Program-made: the position numbers and the translations under genes
In this document: in pieces, positions 43,992-54,390 of the stretch
How positions within the stretch are numbered: position 1 is the stretch's first letter
Layout: every line of letters starts with the position of its first letter
Notes under the pieces: model-generated
What the model saw: only the letters and a program-made list of their open reading frames with translations
Told to the model about the DNA's origin: nothing
The model's database searches: none
From: Azospirillum thiophilum
GTDB taxonomy: Bacteria; Pseudomonadota; Alphaproteobacteria; Azospirillales; Azospirillaceae
DNA length: 64,000 nucleotides
Direction: 5' to 3'
Assembly: GCF_001305595.1 (NCBI RefSeq)
Contig: NZ_CP012401.1
Span: forward strand, 124,001 to 188,000

Positions 43992-45154
43992 TAACCCTCC
44001 CGCCGATAGGGCGACAGCTCTTCACCCAGCCCGGCGATCTCGGCCTCCATCGCCGGGCGCTCCTGCGCCAGATAGCGGTCGACGGCGCGACGGAAGCCGG
44101 GGTCGGCGATCCAATGGGCGCTGTAGGTCGGCACCGGCAGATAGCCGCGCTGGATCTTGTGTTCGCCCTGGGCTCCGGCCTCGACCCGCGCCAGCCCGCG
44201 TTCGATGGCGAAATCCAGCGCGCGATAGTAGCAGGCCTCGAAATGCAGGAAGCGGTAACTGCCGTCGGAGCCCCAGTTGCGGCCGTAGAGCGCGTCGTCG
44301 CCCAGCAGGTTCAACGCCCCCGCCACCCATTCCCCGCGGTCCTCACACATCACCAGCACCACCCGGTCGGCCATCGTCCGCCCCAGCAGGTCGAAGAAGC
44401 GGCGGTTGAGATAGCCGCCGCCCCATTTGCGGTCGGCGGTCTCCAGATAGAAGCGGTGGAAGGCGTCCCAATGCTCCGGCTTCAGATCGTCGCCGGTCAG
44501 CGTGTGCAGCCGGACCGAACTGTCGGCCACCTCGCGTCGCTCCTTGCGGATCGCCTTGCGCTTGCGGGAGTTCAACGCCTCCAGGAACTCGTCGAAGCTG
44601 CCATAGCCACGGTTGTGCCAATGATACTGCACGCCGAGCCGCTGCAGCCAGCCGGCATCGCCCAGCCGGTCCCAATCCTCCCGGTGCGGAAAGGTGACAT
44701 GGGCGGAGGAGACGCCGTAACGGTCCGCCACCTGCTCCAGCGCGCCGACCAGCGCATCGGCGACGGCTCCGGCATTCCCGGCTGGCGCCACCAGCAGCCG
44801 CGGCCCCGGCACCGGGGTGAAGGGCACCGCGACCTGCAGCTTGGGGTAATAGTCGCCGCCCGCCCGTTCATAGGCGTTGGCCCAGGCATGGTCGAAGACA
44901 TATTCGCCGTAGGAATGGCTCTTCAGATAGGCGGGCACCGCACCGACCATCCGTCCGCCGCCGTCATAGGCGGCAAGATGGCTGGGCTGCCAGCCCGACT
45001 TGCCGGTCGCCGACCCCGACTCCTCCAATGCCAGCAGGAAGTCGTGGGACAGGAACGGGTTGCCGGGACCGGCGCAGGCATCCCAGCCCTGCCGATCCGC
45101 CTCGCCGATCCCACTCAGAACCTTGACGGTGATCGCGTCGTTGCCGTCAGGCAT
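43991..45154 (-). CDS. GNAT/FemAB-like acyltransferase (peptidogalycan biosynthesis DUF482 type)
   Basis: 387 residues. Blocks such as NPFLSHDFLLALEESGS (about 32-48), YGEYVFDHAWANAY and KLQVAVPFTPV, and the C-terminal HFEACYYRALDFAIERGL / GEHKIQRGYLP, define this family of double-GNAT-fold proteins. They are thought to acylate or add amino acids to cell-envelope substrates. The exact reaction is unknown. No signal peptide, so cytosolic. ATG 45154 begins the family N-terminus. Converges with the racemase-like gene. Confidence 0.88.
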   Translation of the reverse strand: MPDGNDAITVKVLSGIGEADRQGWDACAGPGNPFLSHDFLLALEESGSATGKSGWQPSHLAAYDGGGRMVGAVPAYLKSHSYGEYVFDHAWANAYERAGGDYYPKLQVAVPFTPVPGPRLLVAPAGNAGAVADALVGALEQVADRYGVSSAHVTFPHREDWDRLGDAGWLQRLGVQYHWHNRGYGSFDEFLEALNSRKRKAIRKERREVADSSVRLHTLTGDDLKPEHWDAFHRFYLETADRKWGGGYLNRRFFDLLGRTMADRVVLVMCEDRGEWVAGALNLLGDDALYGRNWGSDGSYRFLHFEACYYRALDFAIERGLARVEAGAQGEHKIQRGYLPVPTYSAHWIADPGFRRAVDRYLAQERPAMEAEIAGLGEELSPYRREG

Positions 45155-45247
45155 GCATGCGTCTCCCTGAACCGAAGGCGAACCGATGGCAAGGAGGTAA
45201 GCCGGATGCCGCGGCGCGGCAAGCGGCCGCGACCACCACGGTGACCG

Positions 45248-45715
45248 TCAGGCCACTTCCAGGATCGCGTCGACCTCGACCGCGACGTTGCCGGGCAGCG
45301 ACGGGGCGCCGACCGCGGCTCGGGCATGCTGGCCGGCCTCGCCGAAGACATCGCGCATCAGTTCCGACGCGCCGTTGATCACCAGCGGATGGTCATGGAA
45401 GTCGGGACCGGAATTGACGAAGCCACCCAGACGCAGCACCCGGGTCACACGGTCCAGGTCGCCGCCCAGCGCCGCCCTGGCCTGGGCCAGGATGTTCAGC
45501 GCGCACAGGCGAGCCGCTTCCTTGCCCTGCTCCACCGTGAAGTCCTGGCCGACCTTGCCGACGAACTTGCGCTCGCCGTTCCAGACCGTGACCTGTCCCG
45601 AGATGTAGAGGGTATTGCCCGAACGGGTATAGGGCACGTAGGCGGCCACCGGGGCGGCGGCCTGCGGCAACTCGATGCCCAGCTCCGCCAGACGTGCGTC
45701 GATCCGACCGGTCAT
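45248..45715 (-). CDS. RidA-family protein
   Basis: 155 residues. The Rid signature is visible: LGGFVNSGPDFHDHPLVING and HARAAVGAPSLPGNVAVEVD. RidA enzymes hydrolyse reactive enamine/imine intermediates from PLP enzymes, and the conserved Arg lies at TRVLRLGG. The spacing fits the longer Rid subgroups that are often of unknown substrate. ATG 45715 follows GGAAGGGAG. Upstream of the GNAT gene by 93 bp on the same strand, so the two are possibly linked. Confidence 0.9.
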   Translation of the reverse strand: MTGRIDARLAELGIELPQAAAPVAAYVPYTRSGNTLYISGQVTVWNGERKFVGKVGQDFTVEQGKEAARLCALNILAQARAALGGDLDRVTRVLRLGGFVNSGPDFHDHPLVINGASELMRDVFGEAGQHARAAVGAPSLPGNVAVEVDAILEVA

Positions 45716-46106
45716 GATGCTTCTCCCTTCCCTGCCGTGACCCGCCGGGGCCACGCGCGCGATCCCTGATTGGGACGTGGTTTGGAGCCCGACCATAGCC
45801 GCGCCGGTCCGCCGCTGGGAAGGCCATGCCGGTGCCGGTGGGAAGATTCGTTCCGCCGGACGCATCGGCAGTTCCGTCCGTCACCGGCAAAAGATTCCGG
45901 GACTCTTTTTCGGATGCACCTCCACCCGGGGCCGCATCGACCCTGCGCTTTTTGCCGACCAATTTTTATATTCAAGTAAAATCAACTGCTTACCGCATGA
46001 TCTGGCAGTTGGCACGGCGCTTGAAGGAGTGGTGTCAGGAAAACGCACGTTGCCTCGCCGGTCAAATGACCAGGGGCGGGGACAGCCTCAGAAGGAGACT
46101 AGGACC
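45716..46106. other. 391-bp divergent regulatory region between ridA-like gene and flagellin
   Basis: Contains the RidA promoter (minus, not located) and the flagellin leader (plus). An AT-rich stretch lies at 45955-45995, the usual location for enhancer or integration-host-factor contacts upstream of a sigma-54 promoter. The sigma-54-like element at 46010-46024 is the only clear site. No ORF in it is supported. Confidence 0.5.
46010..46024 (+). promoter_or_regulatory. sigma-54-like promoter of the flagellin gene
   Basis: TGGCAC-N5-TTGA (46010-46024) aligns with the -24/-12 consensus TGGCAC-N5-TTGC. The last base of the -12 element is A instead of C. Predicted start near 46036, about 70 nt before the ATG. 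Confidence 0.6.
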
Positions 46107-47966
46107 ATGGCCGGAAATGTGACCCTGACCGCCTCGATGCGTACGAACCTGCTGCAGCTGCAGAGCACGCAGTCGCAAATCGACAAGAAGCAGAACATCC
46201 TGTCGACGGGCAACAAGATCAATTCGGCTCTCGATGGTCCGACCTCCTTCTTCGCCTCCAAGGGCCTGAACCAGCGCGCCGGCGACCTGACGTCGCTGAA
46301 GGACGCGATGGGCCAGTCGATCAGCACGATCCAGGCCGCCGACAAGGGCCTGACCTCGATCGACTCGCTGGTCGATCAGGCCAAGGGCCTGACCACCGCC
46401 GCCTATGCGGCGCTCGGCAACGACGCAGCCTCGATCGCCACCCGCAAGTCGCTCGCCTCTCAGTTCAACACGCTGAAGGACCAGATCGACAAGCTGGCCG
46501 CCGACAGCGGTTATCAGGGCAAGAACCTGATCAACGGCAACGGCATGAGCATGGACAGCACCAGCGCGTCCCGTGCCGCCGTCAACACCATCACCGGCGT
46601 CGACAACGCCCGCGTCACCAACGTCATCTCCTCCGACACCTATTCGATCCGCATCAAGGGCGACGGCTCGGTCGAAGGGAAGACCGAGGACATCACCAAG
46701 GCGGAGCGTGCGCACGGTCTTGTCGGCCTGAAGCTGTCGGGCACGATGTCGTCCACGCTCGGCAGCTTCTCCGACGTCCAGATCGAGGTCCGCGGCGCCA
46801 ACGGCCGCTCGCGCGACTTCATCGTCCAGGACGGCGACGAAAGCCGCACGATCTCCTACTTCGACAACACCCAGACCATCGAAGCCAAGCTGGCGACCCC
46901 GGCCAAGTCGGGCAGTGCGCAGGTCTCGACGGTGAATGTCAGCGGGACGATCGAGGAAGGCGACATCTTCACCATCACGGTGGAAGGCCAGGCATTCAGC
47001 TACACCGCGACCAAGGGCGACGTCGCCATCGGCCAGAACGCCGCCAAGAACATCGCGACCAACCTGCAGACGTCGATCAGCACCGCCATCACCGGCGGCC
47101 GCCTGCAGGGCAAGGACGTCGCGACGGCTTCAGTGCAGACCAACGGCACCATCACCCTGACCGGCAACACCACGCCCGGCGTCGTCCGTGAGATGACGGT
47201 GACGACCAGCGCCACCAACGCGCTGACCAAGAAGATCTCGGAGAGCTTCGCGTCGGGCACGATCGTCTCCTTCACCGTCGACCGCCGGCTGCTGGAATCG
47301 GCGAACAACCAGGGCAACGGCATCTCGGTCATCGAGAAGAAGGTCGACCTGCAGATCCAGGTCACCAACTCCAACGGCGCCCAGGTCACCCGCGACGCCA
47401 TGAACGCCCGCGGCGACGGCAAGCTGAGCGGCGGCGAACAATCCTTCACCTTCGACAGCGGCACGGTGCGCCTGAACATCGACGAGGACACGATCAAGCA
47501 GGCGGCTTCGGCGAACTGCTCGGCGAACATCGTCACCAAGCAGATCTCCGACGCCAACACGTCGAACGACATCACGGTCCAGCTGAACGAGCGCAACACC
47601 AACGCGATCACCGTGAGCGCGGTCAACCTGTCGACCAGCGGCCAGGGTCTGAAGCTGGACGGCGCGCAGAACGGCTGGATGGACCGCGCCGACATCGACA
47701 AGGCGGTTGCCGGCCTCGACAACGCCAAGGCGACGATCCGCTCCGCCTCGCAGCAGCTGTCGACGAACCTGAACATCATCACGACCCGCGAGAGCTTCAC
47801 CAAGGAGTTCAGCGACGTGCTGACCGAAGGCGCCAGCAAGCTGACGCTGGCCGACCAGAACGAGGAAGGCGCAAGCCTGCTGATGCTGCAGACCAGGCAG
47901 CAGCTCGGCACCATCGCCCTCTCGCTGGCCAACCAGTCGCAGCAGTCGATCCTGCGTCTGTTCTGA
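46107..47966 (+). CDS. flagellin
   Basis: 619 residues. Conserved flagellin ends: N-terminal D0/D1 (TASMRTNLLQLQSTQSQID and the QNILSTGNKINSALDGP block) and C-terminal D1/D0 ending QQLGTIALSLANQSQQSILR. The middle of about 370 residues is a long surface-exposed insert, rich in Ser/Thr and a plausible glycan acceptor. No signal peptide; exported by the flagellar type III system. ATG 46107 follows GAAGGAG. The size suits a large lateral- or polar-type flagellin. A terminator follows, so it is monocistronic. Confidence 0.94.
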   Translation: MAGNVTLTASMRTNLLQLQSTQSQIDKKQNILSTGNKINSALDGPTSFFASKGLNQRAGDLTSLKDAMGQSISTIQAADKGLTSIDSLVDQAKGLTTAAYAALGNDAASIATRKSLASQFNTLKDQIDKLAADSGYQGKNLINGNGMSMDSTSASRAAVNTITGVDNARVTNVISSDTYSIRIKGDGSVEGKTEDITKAERAHGLVGLKLSGTMSSTLGSFSDVQIEVRGANGRSRDFIVQDGDESRTISYFDNTQTIEAKLATPAKSGSAQVSTVNVSGTIEEGDIFTITVEGQAFSYTATKGDVAIGQNAAKNIATNLQTSISTAITGGRLQGKDVATASVQTNGTITLTGNTTPGVVREMTVTTSATNALTKKISESFASGTIVSFTVDRRLLESANNQGNGISVIEKKVDLQIQVTNSNGAQVTRDAMNARGDGKLSGGEQSFTFDSGTVRLNIDEDTIKQAASANCSANIVTKQISDANTSNDITVQLNERNTNAITVSAVNLSTSGQGLKLDGAQNGWMDRADIDKAVAGLDNAKATIRSASQQLSTNLNIITTRESFTKEFSDVLTEGASKLTLADQNEEGASLLMLQTRQQLGTIALSLANQSQQSILRLF

Positions 47967-47991
47967 TCGGGAACAGTGCCTCGCCAACGGA

Positions 47992-48021
47992 AAAGGGGCG
48001 CCCCGATGGGGGCGCCCCTTT
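47992..48021. terminator. terminator after flagellin, bidirectional
   Basis: 13-bp perfect stem AAAGGGGCGCCCC / GGGGCGCCCCTTT, loop GATG. A-run on the left, T-run on the right. It lies between flagellin and the converging S10 peptidase gene. Confidence 0.85.
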
Positions 48022-48054
48022 CCACGTCCGCATCCCGGTTCTCGGCATCCCGGT

Positions 48055-49737
48055 TCAGCGCCCCGCCAGGGCCGCCTCGATCAGGGCGCGGGCATCGGCG
48101 GCCAACCCGGCCCGGCCCTCGGCCCGCGTGTACATCATGTGGCCGCCGGGATGTACCGTCACCGCCACCCGGCCGCGCTCGCCGGGCGGCAGCTCCAGCC
48201 TCGACACGACCCAGCGCGAGGCCATGTAGGGGGTGATGAGATCGGTCCGCCCATGGGCAATCAGCACCCGCAGCGCCGGCTGCAGTGTCAGCGCCGTCTG
48301 CAGTGCGTCGACGGCGCTCGGCACCGACATGCGCGGCCACTCCCAGCCGCGGTTCACCCGGTCGCTGAGCAGCCGGTAGGGCGTGTCGGTCCGCAAGCCC
48401 AGCGCATCATGGACGTAGGCGGCAAACGCCGTCGTGTAGGTCGGCACCGTTCCCTTCAGGAAGGGGTCGAAGGGGATGCGGGCCGCTCCCGGATCGGGGT
48501 CGGGCGCGGTGAAGGTGCCGTCATAGATGCTGAGGATGCGCCCCTGGTCGCGCAGAAGCTCACGCGTGAAGACCCCCATCGGCACGCGCCCGCGCTGGCG
48601 CCGCACGATCTCGACCGGCAGGCCGGTGAGGCGCGCCACCGCGGCGAAGACATCCTGCCCCGCGTCGAGCCGTCCGTAATCCAGCCCGGCCAGCCCGGTC
48701 AGGTAAGGACCGAGGGCGAAATTCTCCGCGGCCTCGGCCGCCTGCCCCGGGGTGCCGGGCGCACGGCCGAGAGCCGCGGCCGCGGCGGCCATGGCCGGCA
48801 GCTTCCAGGCGGGGCCGAGGATGCCGTCCTCGTCGATCGCGGCGAAATCGACGACCGGCGAGACCAGGATCAGCCCGTTCACCGCGAGCCCGACCTGATC
48901 GATCAGCTCCTCTGCCATCTTGGCGATGCGGAAGCCGCCGTAGCTCTCGCCGGCCAGGAAGGTCGGCGACGACCAGCGGCCGTTCCGTGTCAGCCAGAGC
49001 CTCACGATCTCGGCCATCGACCGGGTGTCGCCGTCCACCGACCAGAAGCGCCTTTCCGTCTCGTCCGGCTTCACTGCCCGGCTGAAGCCGGTGCCGACAG
49101 GATCAATGAAGACAAGATCGGTGAATGCCAGCCAGCTGTCGCGGTTGTCGACCAGCCGTGCCGGCGGCGGCGGCAGGGCCCCGTCCGGCCCGAAGGCGAC
49201 CGCCACCGGTCCGGCCGCCCCCAGATGCATGTAGGCCGACGCCGCCCCCGGCCCGCCGTTGAAGACGAAGGTGACCGGGCGCGGCCCCCTTTCCGCGCCA
49301 CCCCCCGGCCCTTCCGGATCGGCCGTGTAGGTGACGGTGAAGATACGCGCCGCCAGTTCCTCCCTGGCACCGTCGCGCAGCGGCAGGAACTCGGCCGTCG
49401 CAGTGTAGGCCAATGGCCCGCCGGGCAGCGGCAGGCTGTGTGTGGTCACGCTGCGCTGCGGATCGAAGCCCTGGGCGTCGTCGGCCCGGCGCTCGCCGCC
49501 TGGCCTCTCGCCATTCGCCTTCTCGCCATTCGCCTTCTCGTCATTGGTCTTTTCGCCTGGGGTCTTTTCACCGGGAGCTCTTTCACCCGCCTTGCGGTCT
49601 TCCGCCCGGGCGGCCCCCGGCTCCAGCGACAGCACCAGCGGCGGCATCAGCAGGGCCGGCAGCAGGGCAAGGGCGAGGATGCGGGACAGGGTTCCGGAAC
49701 GCTGGCGAGGTCGCGCGGTCGTGGAGCGGGGGGGCAT
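48055..49737 (-). CDS. serine carboxypeptidase-like protein (peptidase S10)
   Basis: 560 residues. Signal sequence (about 18-46), then a low-complexity Glu/Lys/Gly linker of repeated GEK-type units (about 50-85), then the S10 domain. The catalytic triad is visible: GESYGG (Ser), HGRTDLITP (Asp) and HPGGHMMY (His); oxyanion motif FNGGPGAAS. It should be an exported exopeptidase removing C-terminal residues. ATG 49737 begins the signal; a frame to 49824 adds nothing family-like. It converges with flagellin. A palindrome at 49866-49887 lies upstream. Confidence 0.87.
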   Translation of the reverse strand: MPPRSTTARPRQRSGTLSRILALALLPALLMPPLVLSLEPGAARAEDRKAGERAPGEKTPGEKTNDEKANGEKANGERPGGERRADDAQGFDPQRSVTTHSLPLPGGPLAYTATAEFLPLRDGAREELAARIFTVTYTADPEGPGGGAERGPRPVTFVFNGGPGAASAYMHLGAAGPVAVAFGPDGALPPPPARLVDNRDSWLAFTDLVFIDPVGTGFSRAVKPDETERRFWSVDGDTRSMAEIVRLWLTRNGRWSSPTFLAGESYGGFRIAKMAEELIDQVGLAVNGLILVSPVVDFAAIDEDGILGPAWKLPAMAAAAAALGRAPGTPGQAAEAAENFALGPYLTGLAGLDYGRLDAGQDVFAAVARLTGLPVEIVRRQRGRVPMGVFTRELLRDQGRILSIYDGTFTAPDPDPGAARIPFDPFLKGTVPTYTTAFAAYVHDALGLRTDTPYRLLSDRVNRGWEWPRMSVPSAVDALQTALTLQPALRVLIAHGRTDLITPYMASRWVVSRLELPPGERGRVAVTVHPGGHMMYTRAEGRAGLAADARALIEAALAGR

Positions 49738-49865
49738 CGGCGGATCCCAATCGGTTGCTGGCCCGCCGCATATTGCCGCCCCGGAACGGATCCGCAACCC
49801 GTCGCCCAACCGGAACCGCAGCACCAGGCTTGCCGGACGGGCGATGTGCTACATTTCTTCTCACA

Positions 49866-49887
49866 CCGAAAGTGTCAACACTTTTGG
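49866..49887. promoter_or_regulatory. 22-bp palindrome between S10 peptidase and MCP genes
   Basis: CCGAAAGTGT-CA-ACACTTTTGG, arms of 10 bp with one mismatch. On the minus strand it includes TTGACA, so it could be an operator overlapping the -35 of the S10 promoter. No firm -10 was found. Confidence 0.4.
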
Positions 49888-49939
49888 GCTATGGTGCACT
49901 CAGGTACCGTCAGGGCAACTTCTTACAGGACGCACCTCC

Positions 49940-51649
49940 ATGTTCCTTTTCCGGCATGCCACGATTCGTACGCGTTTGTTTCTCGGATATGGTGCAGTCC
50001 TCCTGCTTCTGGTCAGCCTGACCGTCATCGGCGTGCGGGAGGTGCGGAAGATCGACGCCGACCTCAACCGCATCAACGAGGTGAACAGCGTCAAGCAGCG
50101 CTACGCGATCAACTTCCGCGGCAGCGTCCATGACCGCGCCATCGCGCTCCGCGACGTGGTGCTGGCGACCGACGCGGCGACCCTGTCGGCCGTGCTGGCC
50201 GACATCGACCGGCTGGCCGCCTTCTACGACGAATCCGCCCGGCCTCTCGACGCCATGTTCACCCGCATGCCCGATATCGAGCCGGAGGAGCGGACACTGC
50301 TCGCCGGCATCAAGGAGATCGAGGCGAAGAGCCTGCCGGCGATCAAGGCGACCGTCGCAGCCCGCAAGGCCAACGACAGCGCCGGAGCCCAGAAGGCGCT
50401 GATGCAGGACGCCCGTCCCGCCCTCACCGAATGGCTGAAGCGCATCAACGCCTTCATCGACCTGCAGGAGCACAAGAACCAGCAGGTCGCCGCAAGGGCG
50501 CGCGAGGTCGCCAGCGGCTTCCAGACGCTTATGCTGTCGCTGTGCGGTGCCGCCCTGCTGCTTGCCGCCGCGTTCGGCATGTGGACGGTGGGTGCGCTGC
50601 GGCCGCTGCGCCGGCTGACCGATGCGATGCTGACGCTGGCCCGCGGCGACCTGTCCGTCTGCGTGCCGCCGTCCGAAGCCAAGGACGAAATCGGAAAGAT
50701 CACCGGCGCGGTCGAGGTGTTCAAGGCCAACGCGGTCGAGGCCGACGCCTTCCGCCACCGTCAGGCCGATGCCGAGCATGCCGCCGAAGCGCGCAAGCGC
50801 GCCGAGATGGCGGCCCTGGCCGACCGGTTCGAGAGCGAGGTGAAGGGCGTGGTCGACAGCGTCTCCTCCTCCTCCTCCGAGGTGCGGACATTGGCCACGG
50901 CGCTGGCCGCCACCGCCGACCATACCGAGACCCAGGCGACCACCGTCGCCGCCGCGTCGGAACAGGCGTCGGTGAATGTCCAGACCGTCGCCGCCGCCGC
51001 CGAGGAACTGGCCGCCTCCATCGCCGAGATCGGGCGCCAGATCGGCGAGAGCAGCCGCAAGGCCCGCCAGGCCTCCGACCAGGCCGACGGCACCAACCGC
51101 ATCGTCGACGGCCTGTCGTCGAAGGCGAACCAGATCGGCGACGTGGTGAACCTGATCAGTTCGATCGCCGGCCAGACCAACCTGCTGGCATTGAACGCGA
51201 CCATCGAGGCCGCGCGGGCAGGCGAGGCGGGCAAGGGCTTCGCCGTGGTGGCGAGCGAGGTGAAGAGCCTCGCCAACCAGACCGCCAAGGCAACCGGCGA
51301 CATCTCGCAGCAGATCGCGGAGATCCAGACCGCGACCGCCGACGCGGTGCAGGCGATCCAGAGCATTGCCGCCACCATCGGCGAGGTGAACAGCATCGTC
51401 GGCACCATCGCCCAGGCGGTCGACGGCCAGAATGCCGCGACCATGGAAATCGCCCGCAACGTCCAGCAGGCGGCGGCCGGCACCAACGAGGTGTCGTCGT
51501 CGATCGGCGGCGTGCTGCAGGCGGCCTCGGAGACAGGAAGCGGCGCCACGCGGCTGCTCTCCTCCTCCGGCGAGTTGTCCAAGCAGGCCGACCTTCTGCG
51601 CACCCAGGTCGACCGTTTCCTGGGCAGCGTGCGGTCGGGCCAGGGCTGA
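49940..51649 (+). CDS. transmembrane chemoreceptor (four-helix-bundle type)
   Basis: 569 residues. TM1 (about 11-32), a helical periplasmic region of about 150 residues (4HB-like), TM2 (about 192-212), HAMP (about 213-265), then the MCP signalling domain with tip [20 protein letters not shown] (about 410). Likely ligand unknown. ATG 49940 opens the TM1-bearing N-terminus. No Shine-Dalgarno site of note. Divergent from the S10 gene. Followed by an 11-bp hairpin. Confidence 0.92.
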   Translation: MFLFRHATIRTRLFLGYGAVLLLLVSLTVIGVREVRKIDADLNRINEVNSVKQRYAINFRGSVHDRAIALRDVVLATDAATLSAVLADIDRLAAFYDESARPLDAMFTRMPDIEPEERTLLAGIKEIEAKSLPAIKATVAARKANDSAGAQKALMQDARPALTEWLKRINAFIDLQEHKNQQVAARAREVASGFQTLMLSLCGAALLLAAAFGMWTVGALRPLRRLTDAMLTLARGDLSVCVPPSEAKDEIGKITGAVEVFKANAVEADAFRHRQADAEHAAEARKRAEMAALADRFESEVKGVVDSVSSSSSEVRTLATALAATADHTETQATTVAAASEQASVNVQTVAAAAEELAASIAEIGRQIGESSRKARQASDQADGTNRIVDGLSSKANQIGDVVNLISSIAGQTNLLALNATIEAARAGEAGKGFAVVASEVKSLANQTAKATGDISQQIAEIQTATADAVQAIQSIAATIGEVNSIVGTIAQAVDGQNAATMEIARNVQQAAAGTNEVSSSIGGVLQAASETGSGATRLLSSSGELSKQADLLRTQVDRFLGSVRSGQG

Positions 51650-51659
51650 CCCGCAAAAG

Positions 51660-51713
51660 GGCTCCGGCGGAAGACCGTGACGGACAGACCGCGCAACGGT
51701 TCCCGCCGGAGCC
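51660..51713 (+). terminator. long-loop hairpin after the MCP gene
   Basis: GGCTCCGGCGG / CCGCCGGAGCC, 11-bp stem, loop about 32 nt with its own short pairing. No T-tract. Ends 64 bp after the MCP stop. Confidence 0.45.
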
Positions 51714-51828
51714 TCGCTGCGTCGCCATGGCGCAGGCGAAGGATTGCCATGGCAATGGATGATCCACCGCATCTAAGATGCATAGATGCGCAACTCGATC
51801 TATCCTGACGTGTAAAGGACCGAAGGCC

Positions 51829-53505
51829 ATGCCAGTTCTGACGTTGCGCCAGAAAATGTCCATCCTGCCGCTGTCCTTCGTCGTCGCCCTGCTGGTGGTG
51901 GGTGGTGTCGCCATAGCGGGGCTAAGCATCGTCGATCGGGCCAACCAGGAGGTGCTGACGACCGCCGAGGCGCTGTCGAACCACCAGTTGGGCGACATGA
52001 TGCACGACGCACTGCGGGCGGATGTGCTGGCGGCGCTGCTGTCCGGTCCGGCCTCGACGGCCGGCGAGCGCGAGGCACTGACCAAGGACACGGCCGACCA
52101 TGCGGCCACCTTCCGGAAGGCATTGGACGCCAACCGCCGGCTTTCCCTTCCCCCCGCCATCGCGGACGGGCTGACCGGCCTGCGCGGCGCGCTGGAGGAT
52201 TATGTCCAGGCCTCCGAGCGGCTGGCCGGGCTGGCCTTGCGCGATCCGGTGCAGGCACGGGCGGGGATGACGCGCTTCATGGACCTGTTCCACGATCTGG
52301 AGGAACGGAACGAGGCCCTGTCCGACCTGATCCTGGGCGAGAACCGCGCACGCAACGAACGGTCGACCATGATCGCGGTCTATGCCTACGCGCTGATCGG
52401 AACCGTGACGGTGCTGGCGGTCCTGGGTTCGATCGTCCTGGCCGCGGTGATCGCGCGCTCGATCGTCCGGCCGCTCGATCAGGCGGCGCAGGGAATCGCC
52501 GCCATCGGCCAGGGGCGACGCAACCTGTCTCTCCATCATCCGGTCGACGACGTGATCGGCCGGGTGATCGGCGCGGTGATGCTGATGCAGCGCCAAGCCG
52601 CCGATCTCGACCGCAGCACGGCGGAAGAGGCGGTGCGGCGGGACGCCGAGCTGCGCAAGTTCGCGGCGCTGTCCGAAGCGACCGACCGTTTCACCCGCCA
52701 GACCGAGGCCATCGTCCGCTCGCTCGGCACCACCGGCGTACAGTTGCAATCCACCGCCGCGACGATGTCCGACGGTGCCGCCCGCGCCAGCCGGGAGATC
52801 GGCGACCTGCGCGACCATGCCGAGACCGCCGCAAGGACTGTACGCGACGCGGCGGCGGCGGCCGACGGGCTGGGCACCATGATCGGCGAGGTCGGCCACC
52901 ACAGCGGCCAGGCCACCCGGATGACCGCCGATGCCGTCAGCCGCACCGATGCGGCCGCCCGCAACATCCACGACCTGTCGGTGGCCTCGCAGCGGATCGG
53001 CGAGGTGGTCAGCCTGATCAACTCCATCGCCAGCCAGACCAACCTGCTGGCGCTGAACGCCACCATCGAAGCGGCAAGGGCGGGAGAGGCCGGGCGCGGA
53101 TTCGCCGTCGTCGCCAACGAGGTGAAGAATCTCGCCGGCCAGACCGCCCAGGCGACCGACGACATCCAGGCGCAGATCGCCAACATCCAGGCCATCGTCG
53201 ACCAGACGGTGCGCGGCATGGACGGCGTTTCCAGCACGGTGGAGGCTGTGCGCGGCAGCGGCGCCGCCATCGCCGACGCGGTCGGCCGGCAGTCCGATGC
53301 GGCCAACGGCATCCTGCAGGCGATGAACGACGGGGCGGGCGCGGTCACCGCGATGACCGGCATGCTGGGCGACGTGCACCGGACCATTTCCGAGACCGAC
53401 CGCGCCGCCGCCGATCTGGCCGCCGCCGCCGCCGAGTTGCGCCGGGAGACGGAGCGGTTGCAGGGCGAGGTCGCATCCTACACCGGAACCGTCCGCAAGG
53501 CCTGA
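51829..53505 (+). CDS. transmembrane chemoreceptor
   Basis: 558 residues. TM1 (about 11-34), a helical periplasmic domain (about 35-185), TM2 (about 186-210), HAMP, then MCP signalling domain with tip [20 protein letters not shown] (about 405). A tail of about 130 residues follows and ends without a CheR-docking pentapeptide. ATG 51829 has AAGGACCGAAGG just upstream. Same strand as the previous receptor but 179 bp apart with a hairpin between, so probably separate units. Confidence 0.92.
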   Translation: MPVLTLRQKMSILPLSFVVALLVVGGVAIAGLSIVDRANQEVLTTAEALSNHQLGDMMHDALRADVLAALLSGPASTAGEREALTKDTADHAATFRKALDANRRLSLPPAIADGLTGLRGALEDYVQASERLAGLALRDPVQARAGMTRFMDLFHDLEERNEALSDLILGENRARNERSTMIAVYAYALIGTVTVLAVLGSIVLAAVIARSIVRPLDQAAQGIAAIGQGRRNLSLHHPVDDVIGRVIGAVMLMQRQAADLDRSTAEEAVRRDAELRKFAALSEATDRFTRQTEAIVRSLGTTGVQLQSTAATMSDGAARASREIGDLRDHAETAARTVRDAAAAADGLGTMIGEVGHHSGQATRMTADAVSRTDAAARNIHDLSVASQRIGEVVSLINSIASQTNLLALNATIEAARAGEAGRGFAVVANEVKNLAGQTAQATDDIQAQIANIQAIVDQTVRGMDGVSSTVEAVRGSGAAIADAVGRQSDAANGILQAMNDGAGAVTAMTGMLGDVHRTISETDRAAADLAAAAAELRRETERLQGEVASYTGTVRKA

Positions 53506-53555
53506 TGAGGCCGCGGCCCGGCAAAGGCACACGGCTGCCGGACGGGCCTCGGCAA

Positions 53556-53584
53556 TTGCGATTCGCGCCCTCCCCCGCTACACA
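53556..53584 (+). promoter_or_regulatory. candidate pyrE promoter
   Basis: TTGCGA (53556-53561), 17-bp spacer, TACACA (53579-53584), 35 bp upstream of the pyrE start. Moderate match. Confidence 0.35.
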
Positions 53585-53618
53585 GGGCGCCAGTCGCCGT
53601 TTTCCCGGAGCCTTTCCC

Positions 53619-54302
53619 ATGTCGACCCTGCCCGATCAGGCAACCATCGCCGCCACCGCGGCCAAGATCCTGCTGGAGATCAAGGCGCTGCACTTCAACG
53701 CCGAGACGCCCTTCATCTTCACGTCCGGCTGGGCGAGCCCGGTCTACACCGACTGCCGCCGCATCGTGTCCTTCCCGCGCGCCCGCAAGGCGCTGATGGA
53801 TTTCGCCGTCGCCACGATCGAGCGCGAGATCGGCTACGAGGCCATCGACGCGGTGGCGGGCGGCGAGACCGCCGGCATTCCCTTCGCCGCCTGGATCGCC
53901 GACCGGCTGGAACTGCCGATGCAGTATGTGCGCAAGAAGCCCAAGGGTTTCGGCCGCAACGCCCAGATCGAAGGCCTGCTGACCGAAGGACAGCGCGTCC
54001 TGCTGGTCGAGGATCTGGCGACCGACGGCAAGAGCAAGGAGAATTTCGTCACCGCGCTGCGCAACGGCGGCGCCCAGGTGACCGACACCTTCGTGATCTT
54101 CCACTACGGCATCTTCCCGCAGTCGAAGGTCAACATGGACGCCATCGGCGTCCGCCTGCACGCGCTGTGCACCTGGTGGGATGTGCTGAAGGTCGCCCGC
54201 GACAACCGCTATTTCGACGAGAACACCCTGTCCGAGGTCGAGAAGTTCCTGAACGACCCGGTGGGCTGGTCCTCGGCCCACGGCGGCAAGTCGAGCATGT
54301 GA
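53619..54302 (+). CDS. pyrE: orotate phosphoribosyltransferase
   Basis: 227 residues. The PRPP-binding loop [13 protein letters not shown] (about 127-139) is the type I phosphoribosyltransferase signature, with LATD where many PyrE have VITT. Other family blocks: [16 protein letters not shown] and [12 protein letters not shown]. It catalyses the fifth step of UMP synthesis. ATG 53619 gives the family N-terminus. A strong hairpin follows the stop. Confidence 0.95.
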   Translation: MSTLPDQATIAATAAKILLEIKALHFNAETPFIFTSGWASPVYTDCRRIVSFPRARKALMDFAVATIEREIGYEAIDAVAGGETAGIPFAAWIADRLELPMQYVRKKPKGFGRNAQIEGLLTEGQRVLLVEDLATDGKSKENFVTALRNGGAQVTDTFVIFHYGIFPQSKVNMDAIGVRLHALCTWWDVLKVARDNRYFDENTLSEVEKFLNDPVGWSSAHGGKSSM

Positions 54303-54308
54303 TCCGTG

Positions 54309-54334
54309 CCGGGGGCGGCGCATGCCGCCCCCGG
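54309..54334. terminator. hairpin between pyrE and the glycan operon
   Basis: Perfect 11-bp stem CCGGGGGCGGC / GCCGCCCCCGG, loop GCAT. It serves two converging transcripts. No T-tract. Confidence 0.65.
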
Positions 54335-54390
54335 GAACCCCCGATCGGAAGCCATCACTCGGCAACCCTCATTCCAGGCTTGGGTCGTGC

